12,462 bases of DNA from M3007 sp964589365 (GCA_964589365.1 CAZPTQ010000155.1:1-12462), one strand, 5' to 3'. Counted from the stretch's first letter, positions 1 to 8,300 are shown. The notes: generated from the letters alone by a model not told the origin. Numbers and translations are program-made.

Positions 1-774
1 TTCTGCTGCTTTGCCAAAACCTACAATACCAGGAACGTTTAAAGTGCCAGAGCGCATACCGCGTTCGTGGCCACCACCGTCCATTTGTGCCGTCACTTTC
101 ACACGCGGATTTTTGCGGCTCACATAAAGTGCTCCAACGCCTTTGGGGCCGTACATTTTATGCGCGGTGAACGACATCAAGTGGATGCCCACCTCGCGCG
201 GGTGGGTCGGAATTTTGCCCACAGCCTGCGTCGCGTCGGAGTGGAAAAGCACCCCGTGTTTTTCGCAAATCATAGCAATTTCGCGCATCGGTTGGATCAC
301 GCCCGTTTCGTTGTTGGCCCACATAAGGGAAACCAGGATTGTGCTGGGCTTGATGGCCGCTTCCAATTCGGCCAAATCAATCAGGCCGTCTTCTTTGACT
401 TTCAGGTAAGTAATTTCTGCACCGGCCTTTTCCAAGTGGTCACAAGTGTCGAGAATCGCCTTGTGTTCCGTCTCCGCTGTGATAATGTGATTGCCTTTTT
501 TGGCATACATTTCAAACACCCCTTTGAGGGCAAGGTTGTTGCTCTCGGTAGCACCAGATGTAAAGATAACTTCCTTATCCTCAACATCTAAGAGTTTGGC
601 TATCTGCTCACGCGCATAGTCCACAGCATCCTCGGCTTCCCATCCAAACTGGTGACTTCGGCTGGCGGCATTGCCGTGTTTTTCGTAAAAATAGGGTATC
701 ATCGCATCCACCACCCGAGGGTCGCAAGGCGTGGTGGCGTTGTTGTCAAGATATATCAGTCTGCGCTGGTTCAT
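1..774 (-). CDS. iscS: Cysteine desulfurase, IscS/NifS family (partial, C-terminus off the left edge)
   Basis: A PLP enzyme that takes sulfur from L-cysteine, giving alanine and a protein persulfide used for Fe-S cluster assembly and tRNA thiolation in the cytoplasm. The frame is open from ATG 772-774 to the window edge, 258 codons out of about 380-400 usual for the family. Visible signatures are the N-terminal YLDNNATTP, FTSGATESNN near residues 71-80, ETEHKAI with His104, the WANNETG and HSDATQAVGKI segments, and TAHKMYGPKG with the Schiff-base lysine at residue 206. His104 and Lys206 fall at the numbering I recall for E. coli IscS, so the N-terminus is probably right. The active-site cysteine loop lies outside the window. 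It is transcribed divergently from the mutase gene. A TAnnTTTG-type element lies about 20 bases upstream of the start. IscS and a paralogous NifS cannot be separated without the missing end. Confidence 0.95.
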   Translation of the reverse strand, partial: MNQRRLIYLDNNATTPCDPRVVDAMIPYFYEKHGNAASRSHQFGWEAEDAVDYAREQIAKLLDVEDKEVIFTSGATESNNLALKGVFEMYAKKGNHIITAETEHKAILDTCDHLEKAGAEITYLKVKEDGLIDLAELEAAIKPSTILVSLMWANNETGVIQPMREIAMICEKHGVLFHSDATQAVGKIPTHPREVGIHLMSFTAHKMYGPKGVGALYVSRKNPRVKVTAQMDGGGHERGMRSGTLNVPGIVGFGKAAE

Positions 775-794
775 TTCTTATTTAGATTGATTCG

Positions 795-802
795 CAAAGA
801 TA
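795..802 (-). promoter_or_regulatory. Putative -7 promoter element for the cysteine desulfurase gene
   Basis: On the minus strand this reads TATCTTTG, an exact match to the Bacteroidota -7 consensus TAnnTTTG. It is about 20 bases upstream of ATG 774. No convincing TTTG -33 box is seen at the expected distance, so the call rests on the -7 match and position only. Confidence 0.45.
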
Positions 803-873
803 AACAGGCTTCTTGAAAAATGGTTTTTCTTTTTTTGATAAATTCTAAAGAGTGTTGGTTTCTTCTAGAATGG

Positions 874-943
874 GTCATGCTGAGCGTAGCAAAGCACACG
901 ATTGCGAAGGAAAATACAGATACTTCGCTACGCTCAGCATGAC
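874..943. repeat. Inverted repeat A, in the divergent intergenic region
   Basis: The arms 874-890 and 927-943 (GTCATGCTGAGCGTAGC and its complement) pair perfectly over 17 bp. Pairing continues inward with mismatches to about 896 and 921. The unit resembles a GTCATGCTGAGC palindrome family that I recall as dispersed in many Bacteroidota genomes; that identification is from memory. It sits between two divergent promoters, so it is unlikely to be a terminator. A degraded relative may lie at 12341-12368. The rest of 775-1039 shows only the two promoter elements listed. Confidence 0.75.
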
Positions 944-1000
944 ACAATTGCCTGAGATTCAAAATGACTGAAAGGAGCGCAAGCCCTGCGCCGAAATCTT

Positions 1001-1008
1001 TACTTTTG
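1001..1008 (+). promoter_or_regulatory. Putative -7 promoter element for the mutase gene
   Basis: TACTTTTG matches TAnnTTTG exactly and is followed by C, a common context in this phylum. It would give a leader of about 25 bases before ATG 1040. No TTTG -33 box is evident upstream. Confidence 0.45.
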
Positions 1009-1039
1009 CCCCGACTCCACCTTCCACCCTTCTTCGTCC

Positions 1040-2206
1040 ATGCAAGACCTTTTTCAAGAGTTCCCCTCCGTAAGTAAGGCTGATTGGCTGCGCCAAATCG
1101 CCAAAGATTTGAAAGACAAGCCTTTAGAAGACCTGGATTGGCAATTATCCAACGGCTTGGTGGTTTCACCTTTTGTCCATGCAGACGATTTTGAAACAAA
1201 CCCTGCACCACTTTCTGATCAGCCCAACCCTTGGGAGATTTGTGAAGATGTGAAGGTGGATGACCCAAACACTGCCAACCGCCAAACACTGGACGCACTG
1301 GAAGCCGGGGCTGAAGGACTTTGCTTCTGGCTCGACCGGCCGCTCGAGGCGGGAGATTTTAGGCAATTGCTAAGCGGAGTTCACCTCGATTTTATCGGAC
1401 TCCATTTTGCGGGCAGCGCAGTGGCTGAAAATCCCGGCATGGTGCTGGGAAATCTCGAAAAACTGGCACAACAACGCGGCCTTTCCACCACCCAGTTGCG
1501 CGGCTCTCTGGCGTATGATCCGGTGCCCGTTTCAAAAATAGTAGACTGGAGTTATCTGGCTGATTTGTTGGAATATGCGCGGGAAAAATTTCCACATTTT
1601 AAGATTATACAGGTAGGTACCCCGGAACTCCGTTTCGGGGAGGTTCCAAGTGCGGAGCTCTCCCCGGAACGGAGTTCCGGGGTACTATTACGCAACGCCA
1701 ACACATACCTCCAAAAACTCTCCGAACGCGGCATCCCGGTAAAAGATGTCGCTGCGGCGATGCAGTTTTCCGTTCCCCTGGGCAAAAGTTATTTTCTGGA
1801 AATTGCCCGTTTACGCGCCTTTAAACTATTGTGGTTCAATGTGTTGAATGCTTGGAACACGCCATTGCAGCCGCCCAGCATTACGGCCCACTTTCAGCCT
1901 GCGGCCTATTCAGAGGATCTGTATTCCAATATGATACGGGCAACCACCATGGCCATGTCCGCTGTACAGGGTGGTGCTGGGCGACTCACTGTCCTGCCCT
2001 ACGATGCCAGGCGCGAGGCAAAGGCTGCTTACCCGCAGGCATTTAGCCGCCGCATTGCGCGAAATGTTCAACACTTGCTAAAAATGGAAAGCGCCTTGGA
2101 TGCAGTGGCTGACCCCTCCGCGGGGAGTTTCTATATCGAGACTTTGACAAGGCAATTAGCGGAGAAGGCTTGGGGGGAAATTGATTTACGATATCCGATT
2201 ACATGA
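1040..2206 (+). CDS. mutA: Methylmalonyl-CoA mutase small (beta) subunit, internally altered and C-terminally truncated; possible pseudogene
   Basis: This belongs to the non-catalytic chain of the adenosylcobalamin-dependent mutase that interconverts succinyl-CoA and methylmalonyl-CoA. The N-terminus (LFQEFPSVSKADWLRQIAKD), DWSYLADLLEYA, the AAAMQFSVPLGKSYFLEIARLRAFKLLW segment and DPSAGSFYIETLTRQLAEKAW are characteristic of the TIM-barrel region. Two things are wrong. Residues about 193-217 are encoded by a 69-bp palindrome and replace the segment that usually carries the AGA-containing helix. After LAEKAW the protein ends in GEIDLRYPIT from a second inverted repeat, losing the usual end of the barrel region (homologues I recall are about 450 or over 600 residues, against 388 here). 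No large-subunit gene follows, although mutA and mutB are normally adjacent. The frame is open and a promoter is visible, so it may be expressed, but I infer loss of function. The start ATG fits the family N-terminus. Confidence 0.85.
   Translation: MQDLFQEFPSVSKADWLRQIAKDLKDKPLEDLDWQLSNGLVVSPFVHADDFETNPAPLSDQPNPWEICEDVKVDDPNTANRQTLDALEAGAEGLCFWLDRPLEAGDFRQLLSGVHLDFIGLHFAGSAVAENPGMVLGNLEKLAQQRGLSTTQLRGSLAYDPVPVSKIVDWSYLADLLEYAREKFPHFKIIQVGTPELRFGEVPSAELSPERSSGVLLRNANTYLQKLSERGIPVKDVAAAMQFSVPLGKSYFLEIARLRAFKLLWFNVLNAWNTPLQPPSITAHFQPAAYSEDLYSNMIRATTMAMSAVQGGAGRLTVLPYDARREAKAAYPQAFSRRIARNVQHLLKMESALDAVADPSAGSFYIETLTRQLAEKAWGEIDLRYPIT
1617..1685. repeat. Repeat B: 69-bp palindromic element in frame inside the mutase gene
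   Basis: Arms 1617-1642 and 1660-1685 pair over 26 bp with one mismatch (1635/1667), around a 17-base loop. The outer 16 bp (GTACCCCGGAACTCCG and its complement) are perfect. The length is 23 codons, with no stop in the mutase frame. It is much richer in GC than its surroundings. Read on either strand it encodes similar peptides, with TPELR near one end and RSSGV near the other. It occupies the place of a conserved family segment rather than being a clean addition. Confidence 0.85.
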
Positions 2207-2307
2207 TTTACGATTTACGATCTGGTGCGATCTCCAGATATTTTGCCCTGTCGTTAAATCTCTAAAATCGGATATCGTAAATCATGTAATCGGATATCGT
2301 AAATCAA
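2181..2307. repeat. Repeat C: long inverted repeat joining the 3' ends of the mutase and GMC genes
   Basis: Arms 2181-2214 and 2274-2307 are perfect 34-bp complements. Each arm contains two copies of GATTTACGAT separated by a GATATCCGATTACAT-like stretch, and a further copy occurs at 2212-2221. A smaller hairpin (ATCTGG/CCAGAT) is nested at 2220-2239. Each arm codes for the tail DLRYPIT plus TGA of the gene entering it, so both neighbouring stop codons (2204-2206 and 2282-2284) lie inside the arms. It could act as a bidirectional terminator, but the stem is AT-rich and the sequence is organised like a dispersed repeat. Confidence 0.9.
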
Positions 2308-3850
2308 CTTGATCCATCGCCCGCTCGCTGATCGCCGTTATAGACAGCGCAGGATTCACGCCAGGGTTTGCAGAGATCATTGAACCATCGCAAACCAGCA
2401 TGTTTTTATAGCCAAATACCCGATTGTTGTAGTCAATCACGCCATTGTCAGGTGTGTCGCCCATCACAGCGCCACCGAGAATATGCGCCGTGCCTGGAAT
2501 TCCCATCAAAGGGGTCAACCCAAACGCAACGGCCTTTCCTTTTAAAATCACCTCGAATCTTCGGGCCAATTCAATAGCACGCGGAATAAAAGCCGTCGGT
2601 TTTTCTTTGCCCACCACAGCAGTGCGCATACCGCCCCACCAAGATCGGGTAAAAGTCACTGTGCTGTCCAGCGTTTGCATAAAAAGCATGACGGAAGAAC
2701 TTTTGGCCCAGTCTTTTACTTGCAAGTATTGCCAGTATTGCCTCGGATGACTAAGCACTTCCCAGATCATTTTGAACAGCCGAACAATGAGGTTCGGGCC
2801 ATCCACAAACGGCAAAAACGTAAGTCGCCAAGCACCGGAACCAGCGCCGTAACGGCATAATTCCAAGTGACTGTGCTCGTCCGTATGCAGGATGGCTCCA
2901 ATGGCAATACCCTGAGATTGATCGGAGGAATTGTCCAGCTGCGTGACCGCGATCAGGCTTTCGTTGTTTGTACGGACTTCTTTACCCACCATATCAGACA
3001 GGAGTGGCAACGATGATTTTTTCAATTTGAGCAGCAAGGCTACCGTGCCCAACACCCCGCCAGCGAAAATCACACCTTGGGCTTGATGGCTTTTTTTCTT
3101 TTTAAAAAATCGGGTAGAATCCTGAAATTCAACCACATAACCCTCAGATCCGTCAGATGCTCCTATTGGACGAACATCGGTCACTTCTTGTTCAGCCAAA
3201 ATTTCTGCGCCATGTTGTTGGGCAAGGTAGAGGTAGTTTTTATCCAGCGTATTTTTGGCATTGTGCTGGCAGCCTGTCATACATCCCCCGCAGAATGTGC
3301 AACCGGTGCGTTCCGGACCTTTGCCACCGAAATAGGGATCGGGCTGCGTTTTGCCTTGCTCGCCGAAATACACGGCTACGTTCGTGGCATCGAGGTTTTC
3401 TTTTTGTCCTATGTCTTCAGCCAGTTGCTCCAATGCGTGTTCGCCATCAAAAAAGCGCGGGTTTTTGGTCGCCCCCAGCATTTGGAGGGCACGTTTGTAA
3501 TAGGGAAGCAGTTCTTGTTGCCAATCAGCCAATTTGGCCCAGGAGCCGGAATTGAAAAATGCGGGTTTTGGCACGGGTAATGTATTGGCATACACCAGTG
3601 ATCCGCCGCCAACTCCTGTACCTGACACGATGCCTACATGTCGGAAAATCGTGATTTTCATGATGCCATACCAGCGCAGAGAGGGCAACCAAAGCCATTT
3701 GGAGAAGCTCCAGTTCGTTTTGGGAAAATCTTCGGTATGATACCATTTCCCTTTTTCGATGACCAGGACTTTATAGCCTTTTTCCGAGAGCCTAAGCGCG
3801 CTTACGGAACCGCCGAAGCCGCTTCCGATGATGATGTAGTCGTAGTCCAC
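2282..3850 (-). CDS. GMC family FAD-dependent oxidoreductase, cholesterol oxidase-like
   Basis: A flavoenzyme predicted to oxidise an alcohol or sterol-like hydroxyl group; the substrate cannot be told. The Rossmann motif GSGFGGS (residues 9-15) and VIEKG ending the second strand (Glu32) bind FAD. SGTGVGGGSLVYAN (76-89) is the flavin-contacting loop of the family. A cluster CTFCGGCMTGC places cysteines at 184, 187, 190 and 194, followed by HNAKNTLDKNYLYL, as in the cholesterol oxidase-like branch. The C-terminal GTAHILGGAVMGD and NPGVNPALSITAISERAM hold the likely catalytic His and Asn. There is no signal peptide. The start is GTG 3848-3850, chosen because the FAD fold begins at once. The last seven residues, DLRYPIT, and the stop come from repeat C, so the natural C-terminus has been replaced, although little of the fold seems lost. 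Probably monocistronic. Confidence 0.88.
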   Translation of the reverse strand: MDYDYIIIGSGFGGSVSALRLSEKGYKVLVIEKGKWYHTEDFPKTNWSFSKWLWLPSLRWYGIMKITIFRHVGIVSGTGVGGGSLVYANTLPVPKPAFFNSGSWAKLADWQQELLPYYKRALQMLGATKNPRFFDGEHALEQLAEDIGQKENLDATNVAVYFGEQGKTQPDPYFGGKGPERTGCTFCGGCMTGCQHNAKNTLDKNYLYLAQQHGAEILAEQEVTDVRPIGASDGSEGYVVEFQDSTRFFKKKKSHQAQGVIFAGGVLGTVALLLKLKKSSLPLLSDMVGKEVRTNNESLIAVTQLDNSSDQSQGIAIGAILHTDEHSHLELCRYGAGSGAWRLTFLPFVDGPNLIVRLFKMIWEVLSHPRQYWQYLQVKDWAKSSSVMLFMQTLDSTVTFTRSWWGGMRTAVVGKEKPTAFIPRAIELARRFEVILKGKAVAFGLTPLMGIPGTAHILGGAVMGDTPDNGVIDYNNRVFGYKNMLVCDGSMISANPGVNPALSITAISERAMDQVDLRYPIT

Positions 3851-3887
3851 TGATTGCTGGATTTATTTTCTGATTCAGATAGTGCAA

Positions 3888-3895
3888 CAAATGTA
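3888..3895 (-). promoter_or_regulatory. Putative -7 promoter element for the GMC oxidoreductase gene
   Basis: TACATTTG on the minus strand matches TAnnTTTG exactly, 37 bases upstream of the GTG start. The only TTTG upstream lies 27 bases away inside repeat D, which is too far for the usual spacing. Confidence 0.4.
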
Positions 3896-3903
3896 GTGTG
3901 TGC

Positions 3904-3979
3904 AGGTTTTTAAACCACATTGCAAACATAGTTAAGGTAGGTTCTCAAAACTATGTGGACTATGTGGTTTAAAAAACCT
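3904..3979. repeat. Repeat D: inverted repeat between the GMC and DUF1415 genes
   Basis: The outer arms 3904-3920 and 3962-3979 (AGGTTTTTAAACCACAT, one extra T in the right arm) are complementary. An inner pair, ACATAGTT at 3926-3933 and AACTATGT at 3949-3956, forms a second stem. CTATGTGG is directly repeated on the right side. The right end overlaps the TAG stop of the DUF1415 gene (3978-3980), and the left end is just upstream of the GMC promoter element. It may terminate DUF1415 transcription: the minus-strand reading has T-rich arms but no clean T-run after the stem. Confidence 0.75.
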
Positions 3980-4535
3980 ACGATGTGACCTCCAAACAAG
4001 CCGCCCGCAATAACTGCATATACTTCAATCCTTTTTCTTGTGCAAATGCAATGTTCCGCTCAGGAATTCCCTCCGGGTCTATGTAATGATCCACAGCCCG
4101 GGCAATGCTATCCTCCCGCAACAGATGCAGCATTGGATAAGGGGAGCGATTGGTATAATTCGCTGGATCGTCTTCATCCGCCCCTGCAAAGCAGTATTGA
4201 GGATGAAAACTGGCGATTTGATACACGCCTTCGTAGCCTTCCGCAATGGATAATCTTTCAGCCAATTCCACCAAATCGAGGTAGTCATCAAAATCAGCAA
4301 AGTGATTGGGGAAAATGAGGAGCGTCGTTTCAATATCTTCTGTGCGGTCAAGGAAGCGTAATTCTGCAATAACGGCCTCTAAACCAGTCTCCAGTATAGC
4401 CTCTGGAATTACCACATAGCGAATGCTTTTTCGAAGCACTGCTTTAGCCGCAAAGGGGCAAAAGTTGCATCCAATAACTACGGAATTGACCCACTGGGAA
4501 GTTTGGGCGATGATGATGGAGTCTGTCAAGTGCAA
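3978..4535 (-). CDS. DUF1415 family protein
   Basis: A soluble protein of about 185 residues and unknown function. It is recognised as DUF1415 by WVNSVVIGCNFCPFA near the N-terminus (Cys23 and Cys26), a central LLIFPNHFADFDDYLDLVELAE, YQIASFHPQYCFAG, and NYTNRSPYPMLHLLREDSIARAVDHY. Length and motif order fit the family over its whole span. No ATG is available in frame: the codon at 4535 is TTG, and a second TTG at 4529 would give MTDSIII..., closer to the N-terminus I recall for the family. I favour 4529 slightly, but the sequence does not decide it. The gene lies 42 bp downstream of the small membrane protein gene on the same strand, so an operon is likely. The stop codon falls at the edge of repeat D. 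Confidence 0.88.
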   Translation of the reverse strand: MHLTDSIIIAQTSQWVNSVVIGCNFCPFAAKAVLRKSIRYVVIPEAILETGLEAVIAELRFLDRTEDIETTLLIFPNHFADFDDYLDLVELAERLSIAEGYEGVYQIASFHPQYCFAGADEDDPANYTNRSPYPMLHLLREDSIARAVDHYIDPEGIPERNIAFAQEKGLKYMQLLRAACLEVTS

Positions 4536-4577
4536 GTATGTGGAATTGAATAAAGGTAGAAAGATAGGGGATTTCTG

Positions 4578-5033
4578 TTATTTAATACTTTTCTGCCTGC
4601 GCTTATAACTGTGTTCGTTGTTGTTATTAGAAACCGTCAATAGTTCGATGAATATTACACCACCTATCACAATTAATTCACCCGAAAAATATAAGATTCC
4701 CAGGATAGTAAGAGACTGATATAATGCTATTACTAGCCCAATTGTAAGAAAACTATACATCAGATTAGCCATTGCAATTGCTTTTAAGAAAGGGCGCCAA
4801 TTTTTAGCAACAAAAAAATAGCAGCCAATTGAGTATAAAGCGTAAACACAGGCCAATAATGATAAAGGATAAAGGACTTTTCGTGGCATACCGAAATCCC
4901 CTTCATACCTTGTTAGAATGGTGCCTAACAGAAATGCTGTAAGAAAAGCACCTAATCCATCAATTAGAAAAAGTCTTTTCGGGTTGGAGATTGATCTGTC
5001 AAGTATTGATCGAAAATGCTTTGCAATGCTCAT
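4578..5033 (-). CDS. Small integral membrane protein, four predicted helices, unknown function
   Basis: I do not recognise a named family. The 151-residue protein starts with a basic N-terminus (MSIAKHFRSILDRSISNPKR), then shows four hydrophobic stretches at about residues 21-42, 52-74, 84-105 and 107-134. It ends in a hydrophilic, Asn/Lys/Arg-rich tail (NNNNEHSYKRRQKSIK), so both ends may face the cytoplasm. The ATG at 5031-5033 is the only good start. Base composition is clearly more AT-rich than the neighbouring genes, with many A/T-ending codons, which may indicate recent acquisition or simply weak constraint. A well-placed promoter lies upstream, and the DUF1415 gene follows closely, so the two are probably co-transcribed. 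Confidence 0.75.
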   Translation of the reverse strand: MSIAKHFRSILDRSISNPKRLFLIDGLGAFLTAFLLGTILTRYEGDFGMPRKVLYPLSLLACVYALYSIGCYFFVAKNWRPFLKAIAMANLMYSFLTIGLVIALYQSLTILGILYFSGELIVIGGVIFIELLTVSNNNNEHSYKRRQKSIK

Positions 5034-5112
5034 TGTTTTGCTTTATCAGTATTTATCAGCGATTCGTCTCGATTTTAATGGGGTTGTTATTTCATCGGTA
5101 CTTAGGAGGCAT

Positions 5113-5144
5113 GAAAGGTAGAGAATTTATGTTTTCTGCCCAAA
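5113..5144 (-). promoter_or_regulatory. Putative Bacteroidota-type promoter for the membrane protein-DUF1415 operon
   Basis: On the minus strand a -33 TTTG (5144-5141) is followed by 20 bases and a -7 TACCTTTC (5120-5113), which misses TAnnTTTG only at the last base. Spacing is within the normal range, and the leader to ATG 5033 would be about 75 bases. This is the only promoter here where both boxes are visible. Confidence 0.5.
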
Positions 5145-5306
5145 CTCCCCCCAAAATTGTCAATTCTTTTACCTTTCCTACCCTTTTAACTTAACTCTAA
5201 CAGCCCAAGCACATATTTTTTGCGTCTGGCATTGTTAAACAGCCGTATGTATTTGGCAGGCCATAATTTGGCGTCAAACACATTTGCATTCAAACACTCG
5301 CATACC

Positions 5307-8300
5307 ATGAAACAGACACTCCTTTTCGCGCTCTTCTTCGCAGCGCTTTTTGCCAGCCCCCTGCAGGCACAGTATTTCGGGCGCAACAAGCCCCGCTACA
5401 ACCAACAGCCTTTCAAAGTGACTGAAACCGAGCACTTTGTCATCTACGATTATCTCGACAATCCTGAAAAACTGAAGGAACTCGCCGCAGCTGCCGAGTT
5501 GTGGTACTCCATGCACTCCAAGGTGCTGGGGGATACTTTCACGGTCAAAAACCCGCTCATCATCTACAACGACCACGCGGGTTTCCAACAAACCAATACC
5601 ATTCAGGGCGACATCAGTGTGGGCACTGGTGGCGTGACAGAAGGCTTGCGCAACCGCGTCATTTTCCCGGTTGCGCCCACCAACCAACAGACCCACCACG
5701 TGCTTGGCCACGAATTGGTTCATGCTTTTCAGTACAACATGATCCTCAATGGCGACTCAACGAGTATGCGCAACCTAGCCAACATCCCCCTGTGGATGAT
5801 AGAAGGCTTGGCCGAATACCTCAGTATTGGGCGCATTGATCCGCATACCGCGCTTTGGATGCGCGATGCGGTGCTAAACGATGAGGTGCCGCGCATCAAG
5901 GACCTGGACTCCGGCAAATATTTCCCTTATCGTTGGGGACAAGCCTTTTGGGCTTATGTCACAGGCGTTTACAGCGACGAGGCCATCAAACCACTTTTTG
6001 AAAACACAGCCAAATACGGCCTGAAGCCCGCGGTGCAGATGACGCTTGGTATTTCAGTGGATTCGCTCTCCAATGCTTGGCGCAGCACCTTAAAAAACCA
6101 TTACGGCCGATGGGCAATCAAAGGCAAAAAAGAGGATTTGCCCGGAAAAATCCTGCTCGACGACGACAACGCAGGCCAAATGAACATCTCGCCGGTGCTC
6201 AGCCCGAACGGTAAGCACGTCATTTTTCTTTCGGAAAAAAACCTGTTTACCACCGACCTTTTTCTCGCCGATGCCAAGACCGGAAAACTCATCCGGAAAA
6301 TTGCCAGCACAGCCTCCGATGGGAATGTTGACCATTTCAATTTTTTAGAAAGCGCCGGAACCTGGAGCCCTGATTCAAAACGTTTCGCGTTCGACGTGTA
6401 TGAAAAAGGGCGCAGCGTGCTGGTTATCAAGGATATTTTTAAAGGAAAGAAAACGAATAAAGTACAAATCCCCGGAGTCCCGGCATTCAGCAACCCTGCC
6501 TGGAGTCCTGATGGGAAGACCATCGTTGTGAGCGGCCTTGTGCATGGCCAAACTGATTTGTACGAATACAATTTGAAAAGTAAAAAGGTAAAACGCCTCA
6601 CCAATGACCGCTATTCAGAAATCCTCCCAACCTGGAGTGCCGACGGCAAATCCCTGGCGTTCTCGACCGACGAACTGAGCATCCAACGCGGGCGCACCAA
6701 CGGCGCCTGGACGATGAACCTTGCCGTGATGGACATGGCTTCAGCCGAATCAGAAAATATTGACATTTTCTCTGGTGCCGACAACATGAACCCCCAGTTC
6801 GACAAAAACGGCAACCTGTTTTTTCTCAGCGACCGCGACGGGAGGCGAAACCTTTACCGCTATGACGTAGCGACAAACAAGGTGTTCCAACTCACCGACC
6901 TGATGACGGGCATCACGGGCATCACGCCTTACTCGCCCGCCATTACGGTAGCGGACGACCGCGACCGCATTCTGTACACGCATTACAACAAAGGCCGCTA
7001 CACCATCCACCAAGCGAAAGATGCGGATTTCGAAGCCAAAGAAATTGACCCGCTGGCAGTAGACCAGGTGCCTGCGTCTCTACCGCCTTTCAGCCCCAAA
7101 CAGCGCGATATGGTGAACACAAGCCTCCGCCTTATGGACTCCGCTCCGGACAGCACTGCGATGAAAGCCAAGAAATACAAGCCGAAATTCCAACTCGATT
7201 ACCTCGGAGGCAGCACGGGCGTAGGCGTCAACACAGGCAATAGCAGTTTTGGCACACAAACGGGTTTGGCGGGTGGTATAGACGCGCTTTTCAGCGATAT
7301 ATTGGGCAACAACCAACTCTATGCTGGTGCTGTGATGAACGGCGATATCCAGGACGCTGGCGGGCAATTGTCGTACATCAACCAAAAGAACCGCATCGGT
7401 TGGGGCATAAACGCCTCGCACATCGCTTATCAGACGGGGGGGTATCAATACATCATAAATGAAGATAAAGAAATAAACGGGGTGCAAACGACCCTGCTAA
7501 AAAGCGTGTTTGGCCTGGGACGGGTATTCCAACAGCGCGTCGGAGGAACGGTCTTTTACCCATTCACTGTCACAAAGCGGGTAGAAATGGGTGCTGCAAC
7601 AGAGTTTTACAGCAGCCGCGTCACGGAGTATGCCGACTATTACTTTCTCGACGGCAGGTACTTCGGTTCGGATCGCCAAAAACAGCCCAAGGGGCCATCG
7701 CTCAACCTGAACAATGTGAATGCCGCATTCGTGGGCGACAACTCCTATTTTGGCATGACCGCGCCCTTGCAAGGCTGGCGTTACCGATTCGGCGTGGAGC
7801 AATACTTTGGGGGCGATTACCAGTTCACGGCTTTTCTGGCGGATGCTCGGAAATATCTCTATGTAAAGCCCTTCACCTTTGCGGTTCGAGGCTTGGGTTA
7901 TTTGCGCACGGAGAAGTACGAAGACAACACCTTTAGTGTTGATTATCCGCTCTTTGCAGCCAACCCTTTCTTTGTGCGGGGCTATGACCGAGCAGTGTTC
8001 AATACGGAAGAAGACCCTTATTTTTTCCAAAGAACCATCGGCAGCAAAATGTTCGTCGGCAATTTTGAAATCCGGATTCCATTCACGGGGCCGCGCAGGT
8101 TGTCCCTTATCAAATCGAATTTTCTGGTCACTGATTTGAATTTGTTTTTTGACGCGGGCCTGGCTTTTTACGAATTTGACGAATTGAAAAAGGGTGCCGA
8201 GTTCTATCACGAGCCCATCTTTTCGACAGGGGTATCCTTAAGAGTGAATTTGTTTGGCTACCTGGTATTGGAGCCATACTTCGCCTTGCCACTTACGGCG

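Noticed and set aside
771..1298. Minus-strand open frame of about 175 codons across the intergenic region and the mutase 5' end
   Set aside because: It is antisense to the mutase gene and its HAERSE-type segment is only the translation of inverted repeat A.
5220..5306. Upstream ATG giving 29 extra residues on the outer-membrane protein
   Set aside because: The extension would bury the signal peptide that starts at ATG 5307.
7497..8210. Long minus-strand open frame of 237 codons inside the outer-membrane protein gene
   Set aside because: It is antisense to the clearly conserved barrel region and has no family signature.
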